A stretch of DNA of 64,000 nucleotides from Enterobacteriaceae bacterium RIT691 (GTDB lineage Bacteria > Pseudomonadota > Gammaproteobacteria > Enterobacterales > Enterobacteriaceae). Shown in pieces: positions 35,010 to 44,072 of the stretch. The stretch lies in NCBI GenBank assembly GCA_009668205.1, contig WJYM01000005.1, forward strand, positions 124,001-188,000. The letters are read 5' to 3'. The position numbers were made by a program, and so were the translations under genes. The notes below the pieces were generated by a model. That model searched no databases. It was not told where the DNA came from and saw nothing but the letters and a program-made list of their open reading frames with translations. Every line of letters begins with the position of its first letter. Position 1 is the first letter of the stretch.

Positions 35010-36098
35010 ATGTCCAATACATTTCGCATCTCTCTGGTTGCCGCTGCTGTTTTAATCTCCTCCTCTGCGATGGCCGCGCTGCCGCAGGGCTACCCGGCCG
35101 ATTACCAAAAAGTGGTCGATGCCGCCACCAAAGAAGGCAAAGTGGTGATTTACTCCACCACCGACACCAAAGCCGCTGGCCCGCTGATTCAGGGCTTCGA
35201 GGCCACCTATCCGGGTATCAAAGTGGAATATAACGATATGAACAGTACCGAACTGTACAATCGTTTTATTAGCGAACAGGCTTCCGGCGGCGGGAGCGGC
35301 GACGTGGTCTGGAGCTCATCCATGGACACGGCGCTGAAGCTCGCCACCGACTATGCGCAGGCGTATCAGTCGCCTGAACAAAGCCAGCTGCCGAAATGGG
35401 CAGTGTGGAATAACAAAGCCTATGGCACCACTTATGAACCGGTGGTGTTTATCTACAATAAACGCCTGATCCCGGCCAACGAAGTGCCGGATTCGCATGC
35501 GGCACTGGCGAAGCTTATTGCCAGCCAGAGCGACAAATTCAAAAGCAAAGTCACCACCTACGATATCGAGAAATCGGGCCTCGGCTTTATGCTCTCGGTA
35601 CAGGATGCCAAAGCCGATCCGCACTATTTCAAAACCCTGGCCGACGTTGCTAAGGGCGGCCTGGCGGTTCAGTCCTCTACGGGCACCATGATGGAACGCG
35701 TCTCGTCCGGCGAAAACCTGATTGGCTTTAACATTCTGGGCTCCTACGCCGAAGCCCGAGCGAAAACGGATCCCTCTTTAGGCATCTCTTATCCGAAGGA
35801 TTACACCCTGGTCCTGTCGCGCGTGTCCTTCATCAGCAGCCAGGCGCAGAATGCCAATGCCGCGAAGCTGTGGCTGGACTATGTGCTGTCTGAGAAAGGG
35901 CAAAGCATTCTGGCCACGCAGGCGGATATTCCGTCCATCCGTAACGATATTGAAGGCAGCAACGATATCGACGGTATGACAAAACGCCTCGGTAACGCAC
36001 TCAAGCCTATCCCGGTGAATGAAAGCCTGCTGGAGTACCTGCAGCCGAAAAAACGTCTGGACTACATCAAACAGTGGCGAGAAGCCGCCGCCAAATAA
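35010..36098 (+). CDS. Periplasmic solute-binding protein of an AfuA/FbpA-like ABC importer
   Basis: 362 aa from ATG at 35010 (MSNTFRISLVAAAVLISSSA) with AAGG upstream; signal peptide ends SAMA. Family 1 solute-binding fold: GKVVIYSTTDTKAAGPLIQGF, SGDVVWSSSMDTALKLA, VQSSTGTMMERVSSGENLIG. The neighbouring Tyr pair that binds ferric iron in FbpA-type proteins is not seen at the expected place (LIGFNILGSYAEA), so iron is doubtful. An organic acid, sugar phosphate or phosphonate is more likely given the CitA-type sensor. First gene of the importer operon. Confidence 0.85.
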   Translation: MSNTFRISLVAAAVLISSSAMAALPQGYPADYQKVVDAATKEGKVVIYSTTDTKAAGPLIQGFEATYPGIKVEYNDMNSTELYNRFISEQASGGGSGDVVWSSSMDTALKLATDYAQAYQSPEQSQLPKWAVWNNKAYGTTYEPVVFIYNKRLIPANEVPDSHAALAKLIASQSDKFKSKVTTYDIEKSGLGFMLSVQDAKADPHYFKTLADVAKGGLAVQSSTGTMMERVSSGENLIGFNILGSYAEARAKTDPSLGISYPKDYTLVLSRVSFISSQAQNANAAKLWLDYVLSEKGQSILATQADIPSIRNDIEGSNDIDGMTKRLGNALKPIPVNESLLEYLQPKKRLDYIKQWREAAAK

Positions 36099-36129
36099 TC
36101 TTCACGGCAAAATGTAGTGATTGTTGCAG

Positions 36130-36188
36130 GCCGGATAAGCGCAGCGCATCCGGCAAAAAATGCCCGGTGGCGCTTGCGCTTACCGGGC
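36130..36188. repeat. Pair of REP elements (BIME)
   Basis: Two GC-rich palindromic units: 36130-36154 (GCCGGATAAGC...GCATCCGGC) and 36162-36188 (GCCCGGTGGCG...TACCGGGC). Typical enterobacterial REP sequences. Between the binding protein and permease genes they may stabilise the upstream message and lower permease output. Confidence 0.85.
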
Positions 36189-36248
36189 CTACAAAAAAGG
36201 CAATATCAGTGCATCCGATCTGTCGCCCAGTCAGACCAGGGATTTTCT

Positions 36249-38018
36249 ATGAATGCATTAAGCAGAAAGTGGCAAAGCCTGCCGCGTGGCGTGGTGGTGC
36301 TGATAACCGCACTGGCTATCTACACCCCGCTGTCGTTTATCGTGATACAGAGCTTTTTGTCCGCGCCCTTTTTCTCCCCCTCGAAGGCGTGGAGCCTGGA
36401 ATCATTTGGCTTTATTTTTACCGACCCTGATTTTTACAAGGCGCTGAAAAGCGGCTTTATTCTGGCCTTTGGGCTGGTGGCGATTGCCATTCCGCTCGGC
36501 GGCGTGCTGGCCTTCCTGATGGTACGCACCGATTTACCGGGCCGCCGCCTGATCGAACCGCTGATCCTGGTGCCCATTTTTGTGTCGCCGATGGTCCTCG
36601 GTTTCGGCTACGTTGTCGCCGCCGGGCCGGTCGGATTTTTATCCCTGTGGGCGCAGACGCTGATAGGTTTTGTGCCGTGGAACATCTACGACATGTCGAG
36701 CATCGTGGTGATTGCTGGCCTGACGCACGTTCCGCACGCCTATCTCTATATCTCTTCCGCCTTACGCAGCGTCGGTTCCGATGTGGAAGAGGCCGCGCGT
36801 ATTTCCGGCGCGTCTCCGCTGCAGGTGATGATGTCCGTCAGTCTGCCGATGGTGCGACCGTCCATTCTGTACGCCATCGTGCTGCTGTTTTTCCTCGGGC
36901 TGGAGGTGTTCGGCCTGATGCTGGTGCTGGGCGACCCGGAAGGCAACATGGTGCTGGCCACCTATCTCTATCAGCTGACCAACAAGCTCGGTACACCGTC
37001 ATACCATCTGATGGCCGCCGTCGCCGTGGTGCTGATTTGCATCACCGTGCCGCTGGTCATGCTGCAACGCCGCCTGATGCGGACGGCCAACCGTTTCGTC
37101 ACCATGAAGGGCAAAGCGTCAAAATCCAGAGCGCTGCCGCTCGGCAAATGGCGCTGGGTTGCGGGGGCTCTGGTCGCCTTTTGGTTGACGGTGACGATCG
37201 GCGTTCCCCTGCTCGGTGTGGTGCTGCGTGCCTTTATTTCTAACTGGGGCGTGGGCGTCTCCCTCTGGGATGAGCTGTCGCTCAACACTTTCCGGACCAT
37301 CTGGTCCCAGCCGAACCTGCTGCGCGCCATTGTCAACTCGATGTCGATTGGGGTGATTGGCGGGGCGGTGGCCGTGGCCTGTTATCTGTTTGTCGGCATC
37401 GCCATGCACCGCAAACCTGACAACGCCACACGTTTCCTCGACTACAGCGTGCTGGTTCCGCGTGCGGTGCCTGGCCTGCTGGCCGGTCTGGCATTTTTGT
37501 GGGTGTTCCTGTTCTTGCCGATGTGGCTCGATAACGCCCTGAAATCCGGGTGGCTGTCAGGGTTCTCGTGGTCACAATGGCTGCGCGATACGCTGATCGT
37601 CTGGCTGCGCGGCCTTCGCAGCACCATTTTCAGCGTCTGGCTGGCCTACACCGTGGTGTGGATGGCTTATGGCCTGCGACTGATCTCTTCCACCCTGCTG
37701 CAGGTCGGGCCGGAGCTTGAGGAAGCGGCACGCAGTACCGGCGCAACGCGTGGACAAATCACTCGCCATGTCACCATCCCGTTATCGCGCTATGGCCTGA
37801 TCGGTTCATGGTTGCTGATGTTCCTGATTTTTGAACGCGAATATTCAACCGGTGTGTATCTGCTGTCGCCGGGCACCGAGACCATTGGCTCAATGCTGGT
37901 GTCCCTGTGGGCGGCCGGTGCGATTGATATTGTGGCAGCGCTCTCCTTTATTAACATCCTGCTGGTGGTGATTGGCCTCGGCATTGCTCTTCGTTTCGGA
38001 GTCAAATTACATGATTGA
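36249..38018 (+). CDS. ABC importer permease, two fused membrane domains (FbpB/AfuB-like)
   Basis: 589 aa from ATG at 36249 (MNALSRKWQSLPRGVVVLIT). Two BPD permease halves are fused head to tail, each with the EAA loop that docks the ATPase: VEEAARISGASPLQVMMSVS (first half) and LEEAARSTGATRGQITRHVT (second half). About twelve membrane helices. A frame extending upstream to 36117 crosses the REP elements and is rejected. Its stop overlaps the ATPase start. Confidence 0.9.
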   Translation: MNALSRKWQSLPRGVVVLITALAIYTPLSFIVIQSFLSAPFFSPSKAWSLESFGFIFTDPDFYKALKSGFILAFGLVAIAIPLGGVLAFLMVRTDLPGRRLIEPLILVPIFVSPMVLGFGYVVAAGPVGFLSLWAQTLIGFVPWNIYDMSSIVVIAGLTHVPHAYLYISSALRSVGSDVEEAARISGASPLQVMMSVSLPMVRPSILYAIVLLFFLGLEVFGLMLVLGDPEGNMVLATYLYQLTNKLGTPSYHLMAAVAVVLICITVPLVMLQRRLMRTANRFVTMKGKASKSRALPLGKWRWVAGALVAFWLTVTIGVPLLGVVLRAFISNWGVGVSLWDELSLNTFRTIWSQPNLLRAIVNSMSIGVIGGAVAVACYLFVGIAMHRKPDNATRFLDYSVLVPRAVPGLLAGLAFLWVFLFLPMWLDNALKSGWLSGFSWSQWLRDTLIVWLRGLRSTIFSVWLAYTVVWMAYGLRLISSTLLQVGPELEEAARSTGATRGQITRHVTIPLSRYGLIGSWLLMFLIFEREYSTGVYLLSPGTETIGSMLVSLWAAGAIDIVAALSFINILLVVIGLGIALRFGVKLHD

Positions 38019-39081
38019 ATTAGCGGTCGAAAACCTGCACTTAACCTACGGCGATAACCCGGTATTAAAGGGCGTCTCCATGAATCTTAAGCGTGGCGAG
38101 GTGGTGTCATTGCTCGGTCCTTCCGGCAGTGGCAAAACCACCCTCCTGCGCGCGGTTGCCGGGCTGGAAAAACCGACTCAGGGCGCGATTGTCATCGGCA
38201 AAAACAAAGTCTTCGACGGCACGCCGCGCAGTGAGATCCCGGCGGAAGAGCGCAACCTTGGGCTGGTATTTCAGTCTTACGCGCTGTGGCCGCATAAAAC
38301 CGTGTTTGAGAACGTGGCCTACCCGCTGAAGCTGCGCAAAGTGCCGCAAAAGGAGATCGCTCAGCGGGTACAGGATGTGCTGGATCAGCTGGGTCTGGGG
38401 CATCTTGGCAAACGCCATCCCCATCAACTTTCTGGCGGGCAGCAGCAGCGCGTGGCGATTGGTCGGGCGCTGGTTTATAACCCGCCGGTCATTCTGCTGG
38501 ATGAGCCGTTGTCGAATCTGGATGCCAAACTGCGCGAAGAAGCCCGCGTTTTCCTGCGCGAGCTGATCATTAAGCTGGGGCTGTCGGCGCTCATGGTGAC
38601 CCACGATCAGAATGAAGCGATGTCCATTTCCGATCGCATCCTGTTGCTCAACAACGGAAAAATTGAACAACAGGGCACCCCGCAGGAGATGTACGGCTCG
38701 CCGAAAACGCTGTTTACCGCCGAGTTCATGGGCAGCAATAACCGCCTGCATGGCAAAGTGACCGACGTGCGTGGCGACAAGGCGCGTATTGAAGGTCGTG
38801 GCTGGACGCTGTGGGGGATGGCTGGCGAAGGGGTTAAGGCCGGTGACGAAGGTACGGCCGTTATTCGCGTAGAACGCGTCGCACTGGTTGAAGGGCCAGG
38901 CGACAATCAGCTTGAACTGCCGCTACTGACCAGCATGTATCTGGGCGATCGCTGGGAGTATCTGTTCCGCACGTCCGGGGATGACTTTGTCATTCGCGCG
39001 TATGGTAACGAACTCCGCGATCCGCAGCATTGCCATCTGGCGCTCCCGGAAAAGCATCTGTGGATCTTCCCGAAGGCCTGA
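38011..39081 (+). CDS. ABC importer ATPase (FbpC/AfuC/PotA-like)
   Basis: 356 aa from ATG at 38011, overlapping the permease by eight bases. Walker A GPSGSGKTT, Q-loop VFQSYALWPH, signature LSGGQQQRVAIGRAL, Walker B VILLDEPLSNLD and the His-switch VTHDQNEA. A C-terminal TOBE/OB domain (residues ~250-350) is typical of MalK/PotA-type ATPases and may bind regulatory ligand. A strong hairpin follows the stop. Confidence 0.92.
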   Translation: MIELAVENLHLTYGDNPVLKGVSMNLKRGEVVSLLGPSGSGKTTLLRAVAGLEKPTQGAIVIGKNKVFDGTPRSEIPAEERNLGLVFQSYALWPHKTVFENVAYPLKLRKVPQKEIAQRVQDVLDQLGLGHLGKRHPHQLSGGQQQRVAIGRALVYNPPVILLDEPLSNLDAKLREEARVFLRELIIKLGLSALMVTHDQNEAMSISDRILLLNNGKIEQQGTPQEMYGSPKTLFTAEFMGSNNRLHGKVTDVRGDKARIEGRGWTLWGMAGEGVKAGDEGTAVIRVERVALVEGPGDNQLELPLLTSMYLGDRWEYLFRTSGDDFVIRAYGNELRDPQHCHLALPEKHLWIFPKA

Positions 39082-39087
39082 TGTTCT

Positions 39088-39112
39088 CAGGAGCAGCGCA
39101 TCGCTGCTCCTG
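39088..39112 (+). terminator. Hairpin after the ABC operon
   Basis: CAGGAGCAGCG and CGCTGCTCCTG form a perfect 11-base stem with a three-base loop, six bases after the ATPase stop. The following bases are CCCTTCCC, only weakly T-rich. It sits between convergent genes. Confidence 0.6.
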
Positions 39113-39125
39113 CCCTTCCCTCGCA

Positions 39126-40826
39126 TTAAGAACGGATACAAATCCTGTCTCGCCCGCTCTTTTTGGCGCGGTACAGTTCATCATCGGCGTTTTTAAGCAG
39201 CTCGCTAAGGGTACATGACCAGCCGCTGGCAATGCCAAAGCTTGAGGTTATCTGCAGGGAAACGTCGCCCTCCATGCTGAATCTCAACGCGCGGATCGCC
39301 CGTTGAATAGCCGACGCATACTCAACAACGATACTCGCCTCCGCCGCCGGGAAGATAATGGCAAACTCCTCACCGCCCAAACGGGCCAGCGTATGCTGTT
39401 GCTGGCTGTTGTGCTTTAACGTTGCCGCTAAAGCCACCAGTACGTCATCGCCGACCGGATGCCCCCAGGTGTCATTGACCGATTTGAAATGATCAATATC
39501 CAGCATGATTAACCAGACCGGCATTTCCGGGCCGGAGACCGCCAGCATCTGCGTGGCTTTATCATCAAAAGCGCCCCGGTTGAACAAACTCGTTAGCGCA
39601 TCGGTTTCCGATTTGCTCTGCAGCGCGCGAATCAGCTGCGAGTCCTCATTCAGCCGGTGTTTGAGCTCATTCAGTGAAGGGAAAAGCCCATGAAAGTCAG
39701 CGTCTTCAGTGTGAATGCCCGCCTGAGCCTGGCCGTTAGAAATATTTTCAATCATCGCATTGAGTGAGATGACGGGTTTTAAAATCCGCGTGCGACAGTA
39801 AATCAACAGGAAGGCCCCGGCCGTGTAGAGCGCAATTAAGGTGGCAATCACCTGGTAAAATTGCAGCATCGCCTCCTTTTGTTCCTGCTGATAATACGCA
39901 TTCAACCCTTTCATATAGCGGGCCAGCAGATCGTTAAACTCTCGCAGACTGGCATGATAATGGCGGGCAAAGTCATCGGCGCTCATCCCGTAGGGCTGGC
40001 CTTTATCACTTTGACTCATCAGCGTTCTGATAAGCGGGATCCCTTCCTGCTCATAGATTTGCTGCGTGTTTTGCACCCGCTTCCCGAACTCAGGCATCCA
40101 TTCATACTCTTTGCCCTGAATTTCGAGGATCTTCCAGTCGGTCTCAATGCGCTGAATGCCTTTGACTAACGTCTCCCGATTTCTTTCCGGGATCGGGGTG
40201 CGCGTTTTCAGCGGCAACAGAACTTCCGCCCCCAGTTTTCCGGATTCATCACGCAGCTCACCCAACGCCTGGGCGCGCAACGTTGGCCCCAATGCCGCAG
40301 GGTTCAGCAGCAGCAGACTGGAAATATGACGGAACAGATCGCTGTGGTAGTAATCGGTGGCGGCCATCATGCTGTCAATCGCCTGACCTGCTGCACCCGG
40401 ATCCATCAGGAGTCGATCGCGGAACATGTCTATTTTCTGGCGAGCCGTTGCCAGGCGGCGCTGCATTTCAGGCATAAAGCCCGCTGGCTGCAGACTTAAT
40501 GGGATCTTCGCAAGAGCGGTATCCGTTTTTTGTCGCTGGGTCACCAGTGCGTTCCAGCACTGTTCCTTATTCGCCGAATGACAGAACAGCAGCTCATGTG
40601 AATACGCGCGCTCACCGGCCAGATCGTTTGACACATCAAGCGCGGCATGAAAAGCGTGAAATTGCGTAATGTCGGCACAGGCTTCGCGCCAGTTTTCCCA
40701 TTCATTACCGATCAATTTCCATGAAAGCGCCGTGGAGAGGATAAAAATCACCCCTATCGCGACGCTCAGAGCGTAAAAGAACCGTGAAGATACTGATGAT
40801 TTGGCACGAAAATGATTAAGAGACAT
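39126..40826 (-). CDS. Membrane diguanylate cyclase (GGDEF)
   Basis: 566 aa from ATG at 40826 (MSLNHFRAKSSVSSRFFYAL); a GTG at 40862 would add 12 residues and neither has a clear ribosome site. Membrane helices near residues 20-40 and 325-345 enclose a large helical periplasmic sensor domain. HAMP-like region then GGDEF domain with the active-site form RLGGEEFAII, so c-di-GMP synthesis is expected. The inhibitory RxxD site upstream of GGEEF is absent (QQQHTLARLGGEEF), so product feedback should be weak. Lies 125 bases after the phosphodiesterase gene on the same strand. Confidence 0.88.
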   Translation of the reverse strand: MSLNHFRAKSSVSSRFFYALSVAIGVIFILSTALSWKLIGNEWENWREACADITQFHAFHAALDVSNDLAGERAYSHELLFCHSANKEQCWNALVTQRQKTDTALAKIPLSLQPAGFMPEMQRRLATARQKIDMFRDRLLMDPGAAGQAIDSMMAATDYYHSDLFRHISSLLLLNPAALGPTLRAQALGELRDESGKLGAEVLLPLKTRTPIPERNRETLVKGIQRIETDWKILEIQGKEYEWMPEFGKRVQNTQQIYEQEGIPLIRTLMSQSDKGQPYGMSADDFARHYHASLREFNDLLARYMKGLNAYYQQEQKEAMLQFYQVIATLIALYTAGAFLLIYCRTRILKPVISLNAMIENISNGQAQAGIHTEDADFHGLFPSLNELKHRLNEDSQLIRALQSKSETDALTSLFNRGAFDDKATQMLAVSGPEMPVWLIMLDIDHFKSVNDTWGHPVGDDVLVALAATLKHNSQQQHTLARLGGEEFAIIFPAAEASIVVEYASAIQRAIRALRFSMEGDVSLQITSSFGIASGWSCTLSELLKNADDELYRAKKSGRDRICIRS

Positions 40827-40951
40827 AGCGTATTTTCTAAAAACTGACGTTCCTGTTTTCACTGCCTGGCAATGAGTGACTCACAATGACTGCGAAGCAA
40901 AACCCGCTTCGCCTAAACGCAAACCGGTATACTCGTTACTGACGACACCGG

Positions 40952-43474
40952 CTACGTCATCAGAGCCCCGCAGAGAATTAATCCGTTACGGATCCCCCAC
41001 TCGGCAAACGGCAGAGGGCGACCGTAGTGATACCCCTGCGCGAGTTCACACCCCATTCCCAACAGCTTTTCGCCCAATTCCTGGTTCTCTATCCCTTCGG
41101 CCACCAGCGGTACGCCAAAGCTTTGTGAGAGGTTAAGCACCGAGGAGACCACCGACTCGCTACGCTCATTTTCCATCACGTCCCGCACAAACTGACGGTC
41201 GATCTTTAACTGATCGAACGGCAGCGTGTGTAAATAGGACAAGCTGGAATAGCCACTGCCAAAATCATCCAGAGAGATAGTAACGCCCATCTCGCGGATC
41301 GTAGAAAGCTGCTTAATGACGCTACTCTCTTTATTCAACAGCACGCTTTCGGTCAGCTCCATGCAGAGGTTTTCGGCCTTCAGACCATAACGGCGCAACG
41401 TCGAATATAAGTTCATCGCAAAGTCGGGCTGCTGGAGCTGCAGGGGTGAAACATTGACGTGCAGTTTAAAATCGGCAGGCGCACCACGGGCAATAAAGCT
41501 CGCCAGCTCCTGGCACGCCCGTTCTGTTATCCAGTTGCCCACCGGAATGATAAAACCGGTCTCTTCAGCGAGGGCAATAAACTGATCCGGACGGACCATT
41601 CCCAGCGTCGGATTGTGCCAGCGAATCAGACATTCCCCTTCATGGCACTCGCCGGTCTTCAAATTGATGATGGGCTGCATCACCAGGTGGAATTCATTAC
41701 GCTCGATGGCAAAATGGAGCTGATCCAGCATCTGCATATTTTGCAGACCCTTTTCATACATCGCGGTCTCAAAAATGCCCACCCGACCATTGCCTAAGTG
41801 CCGGGCATGGTGCAACGCAATCCCCGCATTTAGCAGGATCTGATCCCAGCTCTCCGGGGTAATATCTTCTTTCACCAGACCGGCATTACCGGTCACCACC
41901 ACGGCACGTTCCCCTGATTGAATGGCTTCATCCTGAGTGAAAAGACGCTCCACGGCGTTAAGCCATAAATCCCGCTGAATTTCGTCCGATTCGGGTGGAA
42001 ACACCACCAGAATTTTATCGGTGCGTTCACGACAGAGCAGCGTCGATTCAGGTAGCGTCGTTCGCAGTTTATGGATAACTCTGTCCAAAATAAGCTTCCC
42101 GAACTTCGGACCAAATAAGTTGAACAAGGACGAGTAGTTACTGATATGAATAAGCGCAATTCGGTTGCGATTCTGGAATAAATCGGGCTGATTTTTCAGT
42201 CCGGCCAGGGTCAATAACCCCGTATCCTGATCAAACTCAACGAGTTTCTGCCGTTCCTCAAGCATGGATAAAATCAGGTTCGATTTATTGTCCAGCGCCA
42301 GGCCCAATTTCGCCATTGACGGGAATATGCGTCTGGAGGTGTCCAAAGACCACGACGGGGTTCCGACCAGATGGATTTTATCAATCAGGGCAATGAAGGG
42401 ATGGGTGAAACGACGTAACATCAGGAATATGAATAAAATCCCCGCGACCATCACACTCAGCAGGCTTAAAAGGTTATGTAAACGATAGTGATTGATCAGC
42501 GTTCCCCAGGGATTATCCGGGCTCAGCAGCATCAGGCGCCAATTCAGCAGACCTTCGCTGTCGCCTACCGGACGGGTGACCATCAGCTGATGTTGGGACG
42601 GAAGTGCGGTCAGGGTGGCGCCAGAACTGAAGCGGTGCTTTTGCAGACACTGGTGCCTGTCAGGACAATCAATAGCGCGATAGACCTCGGGTGCAATATC
42701 CCCCGTCGTCGCAATCACTTTACCCTGCGGGTCTTCCAGCATCAGCTGTTGATTGCGGTTTTCCGCCAGCTTTTGCAACCAATTGCTGATATGAGAGGGG
42801 CTGATGTCGACAGAAATCACACCCATAAAATGGCCATCGCTATCCAACACGGGCTTGCGATAGCTCATCACCTCACCGGCATCCAACGAGCCATGCTGAT
42901 AGCTTTCGGTCCAGGCCGATTTTAAGGTTGTTTTGGCCTGAATAAACCAGGGGCGAACCAGAACATGATAATCCGCGATGGTATGAATAATGGGAGAACG
43001 CGCACTTTCGGTTTGATGGGTGACCAGGGCCGCGGTGCCTTGTCCATCAGGTTCTGCGGTCACCAGATGCAGCTGGTTATCTGCAGAAGAACGGGCAAAT
43101 CCGGTGTAGCGGCCATCCGCAGAAGCAAAGCTGACGCGGGAGAGTGGATCTGATGAGGCAAAGTCAACGGTCATCAAATGCTGCAGCTCGGCCTGCAGCC
43201 TGGCATCATCGTCTACTGTCACGTCTGGCAAAATGTGGGACAGCAACCGGCCAACATTGTACGAGGTATCCAGATAATCGGTCACCTGATGGGTCAGCAG
43301 CGCGCTTTCATCTTTAAGCAACAGCCTGTTCATTACCGAAAACACTTCCTGTACCTCAGCGCTCAGATAATGGCTGAGCACGCCAACGGCAAGCGCACTG
43401 GCCAAAGCCACCACCAGAATCAGGGTGTTGAAGAATGAAAGGGGAAATACTTTGATTTCAGCTGTTGTTTTCAT
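40952..43474 (-). CDS. Membrane GGDEF-EAL c-di-GMP phosphodiesterase
   Basis: 840 aa. Two membrane helices (about 13-35 and 335-355) enclose a double-Cache-like periplasmic sensor (SPSHISNWLQKLAENR region; Cys pair CPDRHQC). The GGDEF domain is degenerate (RERTDKILVVF where GGDEF is expected) and should be regulatory. The EAL domain is intact: EGECLIRWHNP, HVNVSPLQL, CMELTESVLL, SLDDFGSGYSSLSYL, LKIDRQFV, VAEGIENQ, QGYHYGRPL. Expected to hydrolyse c-di-GMP. Paired with the diguanylate cyclase downstream. Confidence 0.9.
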   Translation of the reverse strand: MKTTAEIKVFPLSFFNTLILVVALASALAVGVLSHYLSAEVQEVFSVMNRLLLKDESALLTHQVTDYLDTSYNVGRLLSHILPDVTVDDDARLQAELQHLMTVDFASSDPLSRVSFASADGRYTGFARSSADNQLHLVTAEPDGQGTAALVTHQTESARSPIIHTIADYHVLVRPWFIQAKTTLKSAWTESYQHGSLDAGEVMSYRKPVLDSDGHFMGVISVDISPSHISNWLQKLAENRNQQLMLEDPQGKVIATTGDIAPEVYRAIDCPDRHQCLQKHRFSSGATLTALPSQHQLMVTRPVGDSEGLLNWRLMLLSPDNPWGTLINHYRLHNLLSLLSVMVAGILFIFLMLRRFTHPFIALIDKIHLVGTPSWSLDTSRRIFPSMAKLGLALDNKSNLILSMLEERQKLVEFDQDTGLLTLAGLKNQPDLFQNRNRIALIHISNYSSLFNLFGPKFGKLILDRVIHKLRTTLPESTLLCRERTDKILVVFPPESDEIQRDLWLNAVERLFTQDEAIQSGERAVVVTGNAGLVKEDITPESWDQILLNAGIALHHARHLGNGRVGIFETAMYEKGLQNMQMLDQLHFAIERNEFHLVMQPIINLKTGECHEGECLIRWHNPTLGMVRPDQFIALAEETGFIIPVGNWITERACQELASFIARGAPADFKLHVNVSPLQLQQPDFAMNLYSTLRRYGLKAENLCMELTESVLLNKESSVIKQLSTIREMGVTISLDDFGSGYSSLSYLHTLPFDQLKIDRQFVRDVMENERSESVVSSVLNLSQSFGVPLVAEGIENQELGEKLLGMGCELAQGYHYGRPLPFAEWGIRNGLILCGALMT

Positions 43475-44072
43475 AAAATGTCGTTAAGGTGCAGGGCGCG
43501 GATGTTACTGGTGTGATTAATAACACGCTAATCTTTTATTTTGCCCCATTCCGCTGACGATGCACAGACTGAAAACGTCCCAAATGAGATGTTTGTGGTT
43601 TATAATTAAATAATGACCCGCAGCAAAAAGAATCACCACCACCGTGGCCCGCCTGCATTGATACCGGTCATGTTGCATGATTAAACGAAGCCCCGGCGAT
43701 ATGAATTAACATCATCTGAACATTATTTACCTTTACTTCCCCCTCTTCTTTTTATTATTAACGTCCGCAACGCCTTCACTCTGCAATGATAATTTTTCTT
43801 GCGGTATAATTAATCACGACTATTAAACAAAAATAAAAAGCAATATATATAAATACACAAATCATTTGGTGCAAATTTAATATCCCGATTCAGAGGTTTT
43901 TTTTACCTTTATTGCGCAAACAAGAACACGCCAAACCGTTCTTGTTGTGTACGCGTTGGCTGAGGATCAGGAAGGGGCATCCGCGGTACAAAGGTGGGTG
44001 ACATAGGGGGAAGCCGCAGCCATTCGCTCAGCGGCCTGGCCGGTTTCCCCCACGGTGATGTTCACATCGGAT
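43475..44072. other. Long AT-rich gap between the phosphodiesterase gene and yeaX
   Basis: About 600 bases. The left 450 are AT-rich with no gene and presumably hold the phosphodiesterase promoter. Next to yeaX (44000-44055) is a near-palindrome (GGGGGAA-CCG against CGG-TTCCCCC). A short minus-strand frame with GTG start (about 43967-44065, 32 codons) reads NITVGETGQAAERMAAASPY and looks codon-like, possibly a gene remnant, but is too short to call. Confidence 0.45.

Noticed and set aside
44000-44055. Near-palindrome after yeaX as an operon terminator
   Set aside because: Pairing is imperfect and no T run follows on the minus strand.
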